The notes: generated from the letters alone by a model not told the origin. DNA of 64,000 bases from Streptomyces sp. HNM0575 (GCF_012726265.1 NZ_JAASAG010000003.1:298522-362521), one strand, 5' to 3'. Shown: positions 41,634 to 51,268, numbered from the stretch's first letter. A program made the numbers and translations.

Positions 41634-42496
41634 TGCGCATCTTCGACCCGCACATCCACATGACCTCGCGGACCACCGACGACTACACCGCCATGTACGA
41701 GGCGGGCGTACGCGCCCTCGTCGAGCCGTCCTTCTGGCTGGGCCAGCCCCGCACCTCGCCCGCGTCCTTCTTCGACTACTTCGACTCCCTGCTGGGCTGG
41801 GAGCCCTTCCGCGCCGCCCAGCACGGCATCGCCCACCACTGCACCCTCGCCCTCAACCCCAAGGAGGCCGGCGATCCGCGCTGCGTGCCCGTACTCGACG
41901 AGCTGCCGCGCTACCTCGTGAAGGACGGCGTCGTCGCCGTCGGCGAGATCGGCTACGACTCGATGACTCCGGCCGAGGACACCGCACTGGCCGCGCAGCT
42001 CCAACTCGCCGCCGACCACGGCCTTCCCGCGCTCGTGCACACCCCGCACCGCGACAAGGCCGCCGGGCTGACCCGTACCCTCGACGTGCTCCGCGAGTCC
42101 GCGCTGCCACCGGAGCAGGTCGTCCTCGACCACCTCAACGAGACGACCGTCGGCGAAGCCGCCGACTCCGGCTGCTGGATGGGCTTCTCCATCTACCCCG
42201 ACACCAAGATGGACGAGCAGCGCATGGTGCGCCTGCTGCGGCTGCACGGCACGGAGCGCGTCCTGGTCAACTCCGCCGCCGACTGGGGCCGCAGCGATCC
42301 GCTCAAGACCCGTGCAGTCGGCGAGGCGATGCTCGACGCGGGCTTCACCGACGACGACGTCGACCGGGTGCTGTGGCGCAACCCCGTCGCCTTCTACGGG
42401 CAGAGCGGACGCCTCGAACTCACCTCCGCACCGCCGGAGGAGACGGCCCCCGGGGCCACGCACGAGGGCAACTCCATTCTGCGCGGCGGGAATTGA
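41633..42496 (+). CDS. eboB: TatD-family metal-dependent hydrolase EboB
   Basis: A 287-residue TIM-barrel hydrolase of the amidohydrolase/TatD type. MRIFDPHIHMTSRTTDDY provides the HxH metal site, VGEIGYDSM the bridging Glu, LPALVHTPHRDKAAGL and VVLDHLNE the His ligands, and LVNSAADWGRSDPL the catalytic Asp. It starts one base inside the eboA stop (TGATG). It probably hydrolyses a C-N or phosphoester bond in the metabolite handled by the Ebo proteins (inference). Confidence 0.88.
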   Translation: MRIFDPHIHMTSRTTDDYTAMYEAGVRALVEPSFWLGQPRTSPASFFDYFDSLLGWEPFRAAQHGIAHHCTLALNPKEAGDPRCVPVLDELPRYLVKDGVVAVGEIGYDSMTPAEDTALAAQLQLAADHGLPALVHTPHRDKAAGLTRTLDVLRESALPPEQVVLDHLNETTVGEAADSGCWMGFSIYPDTKMDEQRMVRLLRLHGTERVLVNSAADWGRSDPLKTRAVGEAMLDAGFTDDDVDRVLWRNPVAFYGQSGRLELTSAPPEETAPGATHEGNSILRGGN

Positions 42497-42514
42497 CGGG
42501 GAGGCGGACTGCCG

Positions 42515-43693
42515 ATGCGCTTCAGACATCCGGACGGTTCGACCGTCCACCTGGCCTACTGCACCAACGTGCACGCCGCCGAGGACCTCGACGGCGTCAT
42601 GGCCCAACTCGGCGAGCACGCCGAGCCGGTGCGCCGCCGCCTGCACCGCGACCGGCTCGGGATCGGCCTGTGGCTGGCCCACGACGCCGTGCGCAGGCTG
42701 ACCGCCGATCCCTCTGCCGTACGGGCGCTGCGCGCCGAACTCGACCGCCGCGGCCTGGAAGTCGTCACGCTCAACGGCTTCCCCTACCGGGGCTTCGGCG
42801 CGCAACGCGTCAAGTACCGCGTCTACAGGCCCGACTGGACCGAGCCCGAGCGGCTGGAGCACACCACCCGGCTCGCCCGGCTCCTCACCTCGCTGCTGCC
42901 GGAGGACGCCGCCGAGGGCACCGTCTCCACGCTGCCGCTGGCCTGGCGCGACGGCTTCACGCCCGAGCGTCGCGAGGCCGCCCTCACCGCTCTCGGCGTG
43001 CTCGCCGTCCGGCTCGACGTGCTGGAGGAGATGACGGGCCGCAGCGTCCGCGTCGGCCTCGAACCCGAGCCCGGCTGCACCGTGGAGACCACCGCGGACG
43101 CGCTTGAGGTGCTGACCGGGGCGGACGGGCCGCCCGCGCACCGCATCGGCGTCTGCGTCGACACCTGCCATCTGGCCACCCAGTTCGAGGATCCGGCGCG
43201 CGCACTCGACGCGCTCACCGAAGCGGGCGTGCCGGTCGTCAAGAGCCAGCTGTCGGCCGCGCTGCACGCCCAGCAGCCCGCGGCGGACGGAGTGCCCGCC
43301 GCCCTCGGCGAGTTCGACGAGCCCCGCTTCCTCCACCAGACCCGTGCCCTGACCGCCGCGGGCGTACGCGGCACCGACGACCTCGGCCAGGCCCTGCGCA
43401 ACGGCGCGTTGCCCGGAGACGTGCCGTGGCGCTCGCACTTCCACGTACCGCTGCACGCGCCGCCCGAGCCGCCGCTCACGTCCACGCTCGACGTCCTGGA
43501 GGCGTCCCTGAAGCGCCTCGTCGGCGGTCCCGTGCCGCTGACGCGCCATCTGGAGGTGGAGACCTACACCTGGCAGGCGCTGCCGCAGGGGCTGCGGCCC
43601 CGCACCCGCTCGCAGCTGGCCGACGGCATCGCCGCCGAACTCGGCGTCGCACGCGAGATGCTGACCCGCCTCGGCCTCAAGGAGCTGCCGTGA
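42515..43693 (+). CDS. eboE: Metabolite traffic protein EboE
   Basis: A 392-residue xylose-isomerase-like TIM barrel of the EboE family. VHLAYCTNVHAAEDLDGV near the start is the signature; LGIGLWLAHDAVRRL, VVTLNGFPYRGFGAQRVKYR, VYRPDWTEPERLEHT, VGLEPEPGCTVETTADALEV and GVCVDTCHLATQFEDP carry the conserved core, and LTRHLEVETYTWQALPQGLR closes the barrel. The length is as expected (~380-400). GAGGCGG precedes the ATG. It overlaps eboF by GTGA. Confidence 0.92.
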   Translation: MRFRHPDGSTVHLAYCTNVHAAEDLDGVMAQLGEHAEPVRRRLHRDRLGIGLWLAHDAVRRLTADPSAVRALRAELDRRGLEVVTLNGFPYRGFGAQRVKYRVYRPDWTEPERLEHTTRLARLLTSLLPEDAAEGTVSTLPLAWRDGFTPERREAALTALGVLAVRLDVLEEMTGRSVRVGLEPEPGCTVETTADALEVLTGADGPPAHRIGVCVDTCHLATQFEDPARALDALTEAGVPVVKSQLSAALHAQQPAADGVPAALGEFDEPRFLHQTRALTAAGVRGTDDLGQALRNGALPGDVPWRSHFHVPLHAPPEPPLTSTLDVLEASLKRLVGGPVPLTRHLEVETYTWQALPQGLRPRTRSQLADGIAAELGVAREMLTRLGLKELP

Positions 43694-45117
43694 ACCAGAG
43701 CCGCACGGCGGACCACCGGCGCACGTCCGGCGGCCCGCAGCCACTGCTCGTACTCGACGTCGTCGGCCTGACCCCGCAACTCCTCGCCCACATGCCGCGG
43801 TTGAGCGCGCTGGCCCGGGAGGGCAGCCGGAGCCCGCTCGGCACCGTACTGCCCGCCGTGACCTGCGCGGCGCAGTCGACGTTCCTGACGGGGCTCACCC
43901 CGGACGGGCACGGAATCGTCGGCAACGGCTGGTACTTCCGCGAACTGGGCGAGGTGCTGCTGTGGCGCCAGCACAACGCCCTCGTCTCCGGGGAGAAGCT
44001 GTGGGACGCCCTGCGTGCCCGCCACCCCGGCTACACCGTCGCCAACATCTGCTGGTGGTACGCCATGGGCGCCGCCACCGACTGGACCGTCACCCCCCGA
44101 CCCGTCTACTACGCCGACGGCCGCAAGGAGCCCGACTGCTACACCCGGCCGCCCGAACTCCACGACGAACTCACCGGCGCACTGGGCACGTTCCCCCTCT
44201 TCCAGTTCTGGGGCCCCGGCGCCGGCCTCGTCTCCTCCCGCTGGATCATCGGCGCCACCCGGCACATCCTGCGCACCCGCCGGCCCGACCTCGCGCTGTG
44301 CTACGTGCCCCATCTCGACTACGACCTCCAGCGGTACGGACCCGACGATCCGCGTTCGCACCGTGCCGCCGCCGAACTCGACGCCGAACTGGGGCCGTTG
44401 CTCGACGACGCCCGCACCGGAGGCCGCACCGTCGTCGCCCTGTCCGAATACGGGATCACCGCCGTCGACCGCACCGTCGACCTCAACAGGGCGCTGCGCC
44501 GCGCCGGTCTGCTCGAAGTGCACACCCAGGACGGCATGGAGTATCTGGACCCGACCACCTCCCGTGCCTTCGCCGTCGTCGACCACCAGCTCGCCCACGT
44601 CTACGTACGCGACCCGGCCGACCTCGACGCGGCCCGCGCCGCCCTGGAACCCCTCGACGGTGTCGCCCTGCTCCTCGGCGAACAGGGCAAGAAGGAGCAC
44701 CACCTGGACCATCCGCGCTCGGGTGAGCTCGTCGCCGTCGCCGAGCCCGGCGCCTGGTTCACGTACTACTACTGGCTCGACGACGCCCGCGCCCCCGACT
44801 TCGCCCGGCTCGTCGAGATCCACAGCAAGCCCGGCTACGACCCGGCCGAGCTGTTCATGGACCCGCTCGACCCTTACGTACGGCTGCGGGCCGCGACCGC
44901 ACTCGCACGCAAGAAGACCGGCATGCGCTACCGCATGGCGGTCGTGCCGCTCGACCCCTCACCGGTGCGCGGAAGCCACGGCCGGCTTCCCGGACGCAGC
45001 GACGAGGCCCCGGTGCTGATCTGCTCACGCCCCGGCGTGGCCGAAGGCCCGGAGCCCTTTCCCGCCACCGGAGTCAAGTCCCTGCTCGTCGAACTCGCCC
45101 TGGGAGAGCACTCATGA
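43690..45117 (+). CDS. eboF: Alkaline phosphatase/nucleotide pyrophosphatase-family protein EboF
   Basis: A 475-residue phosphodiesterase of the alkaline phosphatase superfamily. The nucleophile is the Thr of LGTVLPAVTCAAQSTFLTGL (~residues 57-76); metal ligands occur in LLVLDVVGLTPQLL (Asp), YVPHLDYDLQRYGPDD (Asp/His), VVALSEYGI and EHHLDHPRSGELVAVAEPGA (His). The overall form fits type I nucleotide pyrophosphatases/phosphodiesterases and the Ebo member. It would remove a phosphoryl or nucleotidyl group. GTG start with AAGGAG five bases upstream. No export signal, so it acts in the cytoplasm unless non-classically exported. Confidence 0.9.
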   Translation: MNQSRTADHRRTSGGPQPLLVLDVVGLTPQLLAHMPRLSALAREGSRSPLGTVLPAVTCAAQSTFLTGLTPDGHGIVGNGWYFRELGEVLLWRQHNALVSGEKLWDALRARHPGYTVANICWWYAMGAATDWTVTPRPVYYADGRKEPDCYTRPPELHDELTGALGTFPLFQFWGPGAGLVSSRWIIGATRHILRTRRPDLALCYVPHLDYDLQRYGPDDPRSHRAAAELDAELGPLLDDARTGGRTVVALSEYGITAVDRTVDLNRALRRAGLLEVHTQDGMEYLDPTTSRAFAVVDHQLAHVYVRDPADLDAARAALEPLDGVALLLGEQGKKEHHLDHPRSGELVAVAEPGAWFTYYYWLDDARAPDFARLVEIHSKPGYDPAELFMDPLDPYVRLRAATALARKKTGMRYRMAVVPLDPSPVRGSHGRLPGRSDEAPVLICSRPGVAEGPEPFPATGVKSLLVELALGEHS

Positions 45118-46172
45118 GACGTACCGCCACGCACACGAAGCGCACACCGGACCCCGGACTGACCCGCCGGCTGCGCCGCCGCGGCTTCCTCGGCGTCGCA
45201 GCCGGAGCGGCGGCCGCGTCGCTGCTGAGCGGCGCCGCGGGCACCGCACACGCCGCCGCCACCGACTCAGACCCCGCCGCGGCGTCCGGCCGCCGCCGGC
45301 CGCTCGTACCCAAGGGGCGGCTGGGCATACAGCTCTACACCCTGCGCGACAAGGTGGCCTCCCTCGGCTTCGCCGCCGTATTCGAGGAGCTGGCCGAATT
45401 CGGCTACGAGCAGGTCGAGTTCGCCGGCTACACCCAGGGCACGGGCGACATCACGCTCGGGCAGCTGCGCACGCTGCTGCGGGAGAGCGGTCTGCGCGGC
45501 ATCGGCAGCCACGTCGGCTACTCGTCCGACAACCCCGGCGACTACACCTTCGACACCCAGCTGGAGAAGGTCGTCGACGACGCCGCCGCGCTCGGACTGC
45601 CCCACGTGGGCACCGCCTCCAGCCCCGACCGCTACGGACGCACCGTCGACGGCTGGAAGCGCGCCGCCGAGGACTTCAACCGGTACGGGGCCGCCGCCAG
45701 GAAGCGCGGCCTGAAGTTCTACCAGCACAACCACCAGATGGAGTTCGGCTTCGCGGAGGACCGGCCCGACGTGCGCCTCTACGACGTGCTGCTCGCCGAG
45801 ACCGACCCGGAGCTGGTCTTCCTGGAGATGGACATCTACTGGGCCTATGCCGGCCAGTACCGCTTCAGCGTCCGGCCCGACGGCACGCCGGCGCCGTTCG
45901 AGCCGTTGGACTACGTGCTCGCGCAGCCGCAGCGCTATCCGCTCTTCCACGTCAAGGACGGCGAACACGACGAGACCGCCGAGGACGGCTACCGCATGGT
46001 GGACGTCGGCGACGGCGACATCGACTACCGCCGCTTCCTGACGAAGGTCGGCAGGACGCCCGGCGGACGGAAGCACAACTGGCAGGTGGAGCACGACGTT
46101 CCGGCCGATTCCCTCCGGACGGCCCGCCGTTCCGCGGCATATCTGCGCTCCCTGCGCGAGCGGGGACGCTGA
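45114..46172 (+). CDS. Tat-exported sugar phosphate isomerase/epimerase-like TIM barrel
   Basis: A 352-residue protein. The N-terminus (residues ~20-50) is a twin-arginine signal, LRRRGFLGVAAGAAAASLLS ending AHAAA. The mature TIM barrel has LGIQLYTLRDKVASLGFAAV, GYEQVEFAGYTQG, LKFYQHNHQMEF, LEMDIYWAYAGQ, YPLFHVKDGEHDE and the Glu near VEHDVPADSL as metal residues. Exported barrels of this type (often with ThuA/DUF1080 proteins) are linked to 3-keto-glycoside cleavage in other bacteria. It ends the ebo operon by an ATGA overlap; a bidirectional terminator follows. Confidence 0.88.
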   Translation: MRRTATHTKRTPDPGLTRRLRRRGFLGVAAGAAAASLLSGAAGTAHAAATDSDPAAASGRRRPLVPKGRLGIQLYTLRDKVASLGFAAVFEELAEFGYEQVEFAGYTQGTGDITLGQLRTLLRESGLRGIGSHVGYSSDNPGDYTFDTQLEKVVDDAAALGLPHVGTASSPDRYGRTVDGWKRAAEDFNRYGAAARKRGLKFYQHNHQMEFGFAEDRPDVRLYDVLLAETDPELVFLEMDIYWAYAGQYRFSVRPDGTPAPFEPLDYVLAQPQRYPLFHVKDGEHDETAEDGYRMVDVGDGDIDYRRFLTKVGRTPGGRKHNWQVEHDVPADSLRTARRSAAYLRSLRERGR

Positions 46173-46200
46173 CGCGCCCGGGGTTCGGGCGCACGAACGC

Positions 46201-46238
46201 GCCGGCGGACGGTGCCGGAGAGGGCACCGTCCGCCGGC
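46201..46238. terminator. Bidirectional terminator between convergent operons
   Basis: A 16-bp perfect inverted repeat (gccggcggacggtgcc at 46201-46216, complement at 46223-46238) with a ggagag loop. It lies between the stop codons of the ebo operon and the OFA-type transporter gene and can serve both strands. Confidence 0.85.
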
Positions 46239-46260
46239 GCGCGGCGGCCACCGGCCCGGA

Positions 46261-47661
46261 TCAGACCGCTTCGCGGCTGATGGGCTGCGGGTTGGCGGAG
46301 ATGTCCCGGACCCGCTTGCGTCCGGGCTGATGTAGGAACAGGGCCAGAACCGCGGCGACCAGCGAGATGACGCCCGCCAGCACGTAGGCACCGTCGTAGC
46401 CCCATGCGTCGATGGCCATGGATCCCAGGCCGCCGCCGAACAGGCCGCTGACCAGCTTGCCGCTGTAGGCGATCCCGTAGTTGGTGGCGTTGTAGTTCTC
46501 TCCGAAGTAGTCCGGCGTGAGCGCCGCGAACATCGGATAGAACGCGCCGCCGCCGAACCCGGAGATGAAGGCGAAGATCAGGAACAGGACCTCGTTCTGG
46601 ATGCTGCCCGCCCACAGCACGCCGAACTGCGCCAGCCCGAGCACCACGATGACGAAGATCAGTGTGGTCTTGCGGCCCCACTTGTCCGACAGCCAGCCCA
46701 TGGCGGCCCGGCCGACGCCGTTGACGACCGACATCACACCCATCGACGAGGCCGCCACGAAGGGACCGAAGCCGACCTCCTTCGCGTACGGCACCTGGAA
46801 GGAGATGCCGAAGATGGACACGCCCGCCGTCATCACCACGAGCAGCCACATCAGCGGCAGCATCCCGGTGCGCATGGCCTCCTTCGGGGAGTACTGGCGC
46901 ACCGCGGGCGGGTTCTTGGCCAGGCTGGCCGCGTCCTTGCCGCTCGCCGACTCGGCGGCGAGCGGATCGACGTCGGCGGGCCACCAGTTCTTCGGCGGGT
47001 CCTTGAAGAACCAGGCGCAGATCGCCACCACGGCGAGCACGTACAGACCGATGGCGTCCAGCCATGCCTGGTAGTTGCCCGTGTCGAAGACGTAGTTGAA
47101 GATGAAGATGAACGGCACCGATCCGTAGGCGAAGCCGCCGTTCACGAAACCCGTCTTGCCGCCCCGGCGTTCGGGGAACCACTTGCCGACCATGTTGATG
47201 CTCGTCGCGTAGACGAAGCCGGCTCCGATGCCGCCGAGCACGCCGAAGCCCACGATCGCGGCGAAGACGTTGTGGAAGTGCGAGATCGCGAGGAAGCCGA
47301 TCAGCGACAGCCCCGCGCCGAGGAACATCGCCCTGCGGGCCGTGAGCATGCCTTTCTCCCGCAGCCATCCGGCCGGGAACGCCACGCCCGCCTGGAAGAA
47401 GACCCAGACGCTCAGAATCCAGAAGGTGTTGCCCTGCGTCCAGCCGTGTGCCTTGCCGAGCACGTCCTCGGCCGAACCGTAGGCGTACTCGAAGACGCTG
47501 ATGGACATCATGGCCGCCCACGGGAGGTAGACCATCAGCTTGCGTGAGTGACCGAGAATCTCCCGGTCCGTCTCACCCACGCGGTATACGCGGCCCTTGC
47601 TGCCTGTTATCTCCCGATACCCGCCGCCCGAGGCGGATTCCGGGCTTTCCGTCGTCGTCAT
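46261..47661 (-). CDS. OFA-type MFS transporter (second oxalate/formate carrier)
   Basis: A 466-residue, 12-helix major facilitator. EFAYGSAED-like segment MMSISVFEYAYGSAEDVLGK, GAGFVYATSINMVGKWFPER, FFKDPPKNWWPADVDPL in the central loop and GGGAFYPMFAALTPDYFGEN, YNATNYGIAYSGKLVSGLFG match OFA-family transporters. It is the last gene of the ThDP decarboxylase, CoA-transferase, acyl-CoA ligase run, 169 bp downstream, so it probably imports oxalate or exports formate. The start ATG 47661 has AAGGGG eight bases upstream. No small-subunit gene follows this one. Confidence 0.88.
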   Translation of the reverse strand: MTTTESPESASGGGYREITGSKGRVYRVGETDREILGHSRKLMVYLPWAAMMSISVFEYAYGSAEDVLGKAHGWTQGNTFWILSVWVFFQAGVAFPAGWLREKGMLTARRAMFLGAGLSLIGFLAISHFHNVFAAIVGFGVLGGIGAGFVYATSINMVGKWFPERRGGKTGFVNGGFAYGSVPFIFIFNYVFDTGNYQAWLDAIGLYVLAVVAICAWFFKDPPKNWWPADVDPLAAESASGKDAASLAKNPPAVRQYSPKEAMRTGMLPLMWLLVVMTAGVSIFGISFQVPYAKEVGFGPFVAASSMGVMSVVNGVGRAAMGWLSDKWGRKTTLIFVIVVLGLAQFGVLWAGSIQNEVLFLIFAFISGFGGGAFYPMFAALTPDYFGENYNATNYGIAYSGKLVSGLFGGGLGSMAIDAWGYDGAYVLAGVISLVAAVLALFLHQPGRKRVRDISANPQPISREAV

Positions 47662-47830
47662 GTGCTGCACCCCTTGCGTAGAGAGAGTCTGGCCAGCGCC
47701 CCCTGTCCTGATCTCTTGCTTGGTGCGGGAGTTCCTTTCGGGTCGTGTGCGGCTCTTGTGGTTCGTGTGCTGCTTGTCCGGTGGTGGCGGCGCGCCGCGC
47801 GCATGCCGCACCGCCACCACCGGGCTGCGG

Positions 47831-49987
47831 TTACAGCAGGCCCGCGGCCCGCGCCCAGCGGTACTTGGCGCCAAGCACCGCGACCGGCTTCTCCGTCGTG
47901 TAGGGGTAGGCGACGACTCCGCGGTCGAAGAGGTACTGGCTCGCTTCCTCGACCTCGGTGTCGCCGGCGAGCGACGCCACCACGGGCTTCTCGATGCCCT
48001 TCTCCCTGGCCTCGGCCACGACCCTGGCCGTCAGCTCCGCGAACACCATGGGCGGAGTGACGATCGTGTGCCAATAGCCGAGCACCAGGGAATGGATGCG
48101 GGGGTCCTCCAGGCCGAGCCGGATCGTGGCCTCGTACGTGGAGGGCGGCTCACCGCCGGTGATGTCGACGGGGTTGCCCGCGGCGCCGAACGGCGGGATG
48201 AAGGCGCGGAACGCCTCGTCCAGGTCCGGCGGAATCTCCATCAGCGACAGCCCGTTGTCGACGATCGCGTCGGAGAGCAGCACGCCCGAGCCGCCGGCCC
48301 CGGTGATGATCACGGTGTTGTCGCCCTGCGGTACGGGCAGCACGGGCAGCGCCCGCGCGTACTCCAGCATCTCGTTCAGACCCGGCGCCCGGATGACGCC
48401 GGCCTGCCGGAGCACGTCGTCGTAGACGGCGTCGTCGCCCGCGAGCGCGCCCGTGTGCGAGCCGGCGGCCTTCGCGCCCGCGCTGGTGCGGCCCGCCTTC
48501 AGCACGACGACCGGCTTCTTCGGCACGGTCTCCCGCGCGGCCTCCACGAACGCCCGCCCGTCCTTGAGGTCTTCGAGGTGCATCGCGATGCACTTCGTGT
48601 TCGGGTCGTCCGCGAAGTAGGTGAGCAGGTCGTCCTCGTCCAGGTCGGACTTGTTGCCCAGCCCGACGATCGCCGAGACACCGGTGCTGGTGCTGCGGGC
48701 GAAGCCGAGGATTGCCATGCCGATGCCGCCGGACTGGGAGGTGAGCGCCACACCGCCCTTGACGTCGTACGGCGTGCAGAACGTGGCGCACAGGTCCTGC
48801 CACGTCGAGTAGTAGCCGTAGATGTTCGGCCCCAGCAGCCGCACACCGTGCTTTTCGCCGATGGCGACGATCTTCTCCTGGAGCTCCACCTCGCCCGTCT
48901 CGGCGAAACCGGAGGGGATGAGAACGGCGTTGGGTATCCCCTTGGCGCCGACGGCCTCCAGGGTGTCCGGCACGAACTTCGCGGGCACCGCGAAGACCGC
49001 GACGTCCACATCGCCGGGGATGTCCGCGACCGACTTGTACGCCTTGCGCCCCAGGATCTCGTCGGCCTTCGGGTTGACCGGGTGGATCTCCCCGGAGAAG
49101 CCGCCGTCCACGAGGTTGCGCATGACCGAATTGCCGATCTTGCCCTGCTCGTTGGAGGCGCCGATCACCGCGACCGACGACGGCTGCATCAGCCGCCGCA
49201 TCGAGGTGCGGATCTCCGCGGGCGTGTAGCGCCGCCGCTCGGCGGGCTCGCCCTCGGTGAGCAGGATCCGGATGTCCGCGGCGGTCGCCCCGTCCGGCGA
49301 GGCGAAGACCGGGTTGAGGTCGACCTCGGCAAGCTCGGGGAAGTCGTGCGCGAGCTGCGAGACGGCGGTGATCACCCGGATCAGCGCCTCCCGGTCGGCC
49401 GGATCGCTGCCGCGTACGCCCTTGAGCACCTCGGCGGCCTTGATGCCGTCCAGCATCGACTCCGCGTCCTCGCGGGAGGCCGGCGCCAGGCGGAAGGTGA
49501 CGTCCTTGAGTACCTCCACCAGCACGCCGCCCAGCCCGAAGGCCACGACCTTGCCGAAGGTCGGGTCGGTGACGGTGCCTACCAGCACCTCCTGTCCCGG
49601 CTTCGCCATCTGCTGGACCTGTACGCCGAGTACGTTCGCGCCGGCGTCGTAGTCACGGGCGTTGCTCACGATCTCCGTGTACGCGGTGCGTACCTCCGCC
49701 GGGGAGGACACCCCTACGCGGACGCCGCCCGCGTCGGTCTTGTGCAGGATGTCCGGGGAGACGATCTTCATGACGACGGGGAAGCCGAGCCTGTCGGCCA
49801 GCTGCACCGCCTCGTCGGCGGACTCCGCCAGCCCCTCGTCCGGTACGGGAATGCCGTAGGCGTCGGCGACCTGCTTGCCCTCGGGGGCGGTCAGCGACGT
49901 GCGGCCGTCGGCACGCGCGGCCCGCAGGACCGCACGTACCGCTTCCTTGTCCGGCGTGGCGGGGCCGTCGTTCTTTCCCTGCGCCAT
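47831..49987 (-). CDS. NDP-forming acyl-CoA synthetase (acetate-CoA ligase family)
   Basis: A 718-residue fused ADP-forming acyl-CoA synthetase. An ATP-grasp domain comes first (residues ~15-240: FPVVMKIVSPDILHKTDAGG, VQVQQMAKPGQEVLVGTVTD, ELAEVDLNPVFA). Next is a CoA-binding domain (~265-365: VAVIGASNEQGKIGNSVMRN), then succinyl-CoA-ligase-like domains with LLGPNIYGYYST, TSQSGGIGMAI and GSHTGALAGDDAVYDDV, where His of SHTGALAG is the phospho-histidine. It interconverts acyl-CoA plus ADP/Pi and acid plus ATP. Between the formyl-CoA transferase and the transporter it could recover ATP from formyl- or oxalyl-CoA, or prime the cycle (inference). Confidence 0.88.
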   Translation of the reverse strand: MAQGKNDGPATPDKEAVRAVLRAARADGRTSLTAPEGKQVADAYGIPVPDEGLAESADEAVQLADRLGFPVVMKIVSPDILHKTDAGGVRVGVSSPAEVRTAYTEIVSNARDYDAGANVLGVQVQQMAKPGQEVLVGTVTDPTFGKVVAFGLGGVLVEVLKDVTFRLAPASREDAESMLDGIKAAEVLKGVRGSDPADREALIRVITAVSQLAHDFPELAEVDLNPVFASPDGATAADIRILLTEGEPAERRRYTPAEIRTSMRRLMQPSSVAVIGASNEQGKIGNSVMRNLVDGGFSGEIHPVNPKADEILGRKAYKSVADIPGDVDVAVFAVPAKFVPDTLEAVGAKGIPNAVLIPSGFAETGEVELQEKIVAIGEKHGVRLLGPNIYGYYSTWQDLCATFCTPYDVKGGVALTSQSGGIGMAILGFARSTSTGVSAIVGLGNKSDLDEDDLLTYFADDPNTKCIAMHLEDLKDGRAFVEAARETVPKKPVVVLKAGRTSAGAKAAGSHTGALAGDDAVYDDVLRQAGVIRAPGLNEMLEYARALPVLPVPQGDNTVIITGAGGSGVLLSDAIVDNGLSLMEIPPDLDEAFRAFIPPFGAAGNPVDITGGEPPSTYEATIRLGLEDPRIHSLVLGYWHTIVTPPMVFAELTARVVAEAREKGIEKPVVASLAGDTEVEEASQYLFDRGVVAYPYTTEKPVAVLGAKYRWARAAGLL

Positions 49988-49990
49988 CGG

Positions 49991-51268
49991 TCAGATCACT
50001 CCGTTCGTCTTGAGCAGCGCCACTTCTTCGTCGTTCAGGCCCAGCTCGCCCATGTAGACCTCCTCGTTGTGCTCGCCCAGCAGCGGAGAGGAGGTGATCT
50101 CCACGGGGGAGTCGGAGAGCTTCATCGGGGAGCCCACGGTGGTGAAGGAACCGCGCTCGGGGTGGTCGACCTCGACGATCATCCCGTTCGCGGCCAGGGA
50201 CTCGTCCTCGACGATCTCCCTCGTCGAAAGGATCGGCCCGCAGGGGATGTTGTGGGCGTTGAGCGCGCCCAGCACCTCCCACTTGGGCAGCGTCGAGGAC
50301 CACTCCTCGATGAGCTGGAACATCTTGTTCAGCTTCGGCAGCCGCGCCTCGGGGGTGTTCCAGTCCGGGTCGTCGGCGAGTTCGGGACGGCCGATGAGCT
50401 TCGTCAACGGCCCCCAGCCCACGGGCTGCACGATCACGTAGACGTAGTCGTTGGGGCCGCCCGGCGCGCACTTGACCGCCCAGCCGGGCTGTCCGCCGCC
50501 GGAGGCGTTGCCCGAGCGCGGCACCTCGTCGCCGAAGTCCTCGTTCGGGTACTCGCCGAGCGGGCCGTGCGTCAGCCGCTGCTGGTCGCGCAGCTTCACC
50601 CGGCAAAGGTTGAGCACCGAGTGCTGCATGGCCACGTTGACGCGCTGCCCGCGGCCGGTGCGTTCGCGCTGGAGGAGGGCGGCGAGGATCGCGGCGACGG
50701 TGTGCACGCCGGTGCCCGAATCGCCGATCTGCGCGCCCGTCGCCGTGGGAGGACCGTCCTCGAAGCCGGTGGTCGACATCGAGCCGCCCATGGCCTGCGC
50801 GACGACTTCATACGCCTTGAAGGTCGTGTACGGGCCCTCTCCGAAGCCCTTGATCGAGGCGTACACCAGCCGCGGGTTGATCTGCTTGATGCGGTCCCAG
50901 GTGAAGCCCATCCGGTCCACGGCTCCGGGCCCGAAGTTCTCCACGAGCACGTCGCTGCGGCGGATCAGCTCCGTCAGCAGCTCCTTGCCGCGGTCGGACT
51001 TGGTGTTGAGGGTGATGCTCCGCTTGTTGCAGTTGAGCATCGTGAAGTAGAGCGAGTCGACGTCCGGGAGATCCCGCAGCTGCTTGCGGGTGATGTCGCC
51101 CGTCGTCGCCTCGAGTTTGATCACGTCTGCGCCGAGCCAGGCGAGGAGCTGTGTGGCGGAGGGGCCCGACTGGACGTGGGTCATGTCCAGTACGCGAATC
51201 CCGTCGAGCGCCTTCTCCGTCACCGTCGTCGAGCCGCCGGCAGGACTGGTTTCGGTCACATCGGTCAC
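49991..51268 (-). CDS. frc: Formyl-CoA:oxalate CoA-transferase
   Basis: A 425-residue class III CoA-transferase that moves CoA from formyl-CoA to oxalate. Long segments equal those of Oxalobacter Frc: [75 protein letters not shown], and the catalytic Asp (~residue 183) in [12 protein letters not shown]. The glycine loop [16 protein letters not shown] that covers the active site is intact. Start GTG 51268 is chosen because GAGG lies eight bases before it; GTG 51277 is also in frame. It lies directly after the ThDP decarboxylase gene. Confidence 0.95.
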   Translation of the reverse strand: MTDVTETSPAGGSTTVTEKALDGIRVLDMTHVQSGPSATQLLAWLGADVIKLEATTGDITRKQLRDLPDVDSLYFTMLNCNKRSITLNTKSDRGKELLTELIRRSDVLVENFGPGAVDRMGFTWDRIKQINPRLVYASIKGFGEGPYTTFKAYEVVAQAMGGSMSTTGFEDGPPTATGAQIGDSGTGVHTVAAILAALLQRERTGRGQRVNVAMQHSVLNLCRVKLRDQQRLTHGPLGEYPNEDFGDEVPRSGNASGGGQPGWAVKCAPGGPNDYVYVIVQPVGWGPLTKLIGRPELADDPDWNTPEARLPKLNKMFQLIEEWSSTLPKWEVLGALNAHNIPCGPILSTREIVEDESLAANGMIVEVDHPERGSFTTVGSPMKLSDSPVEITSSPLLGEHNEEVYMGELGLNDEEVALLKTNGVI

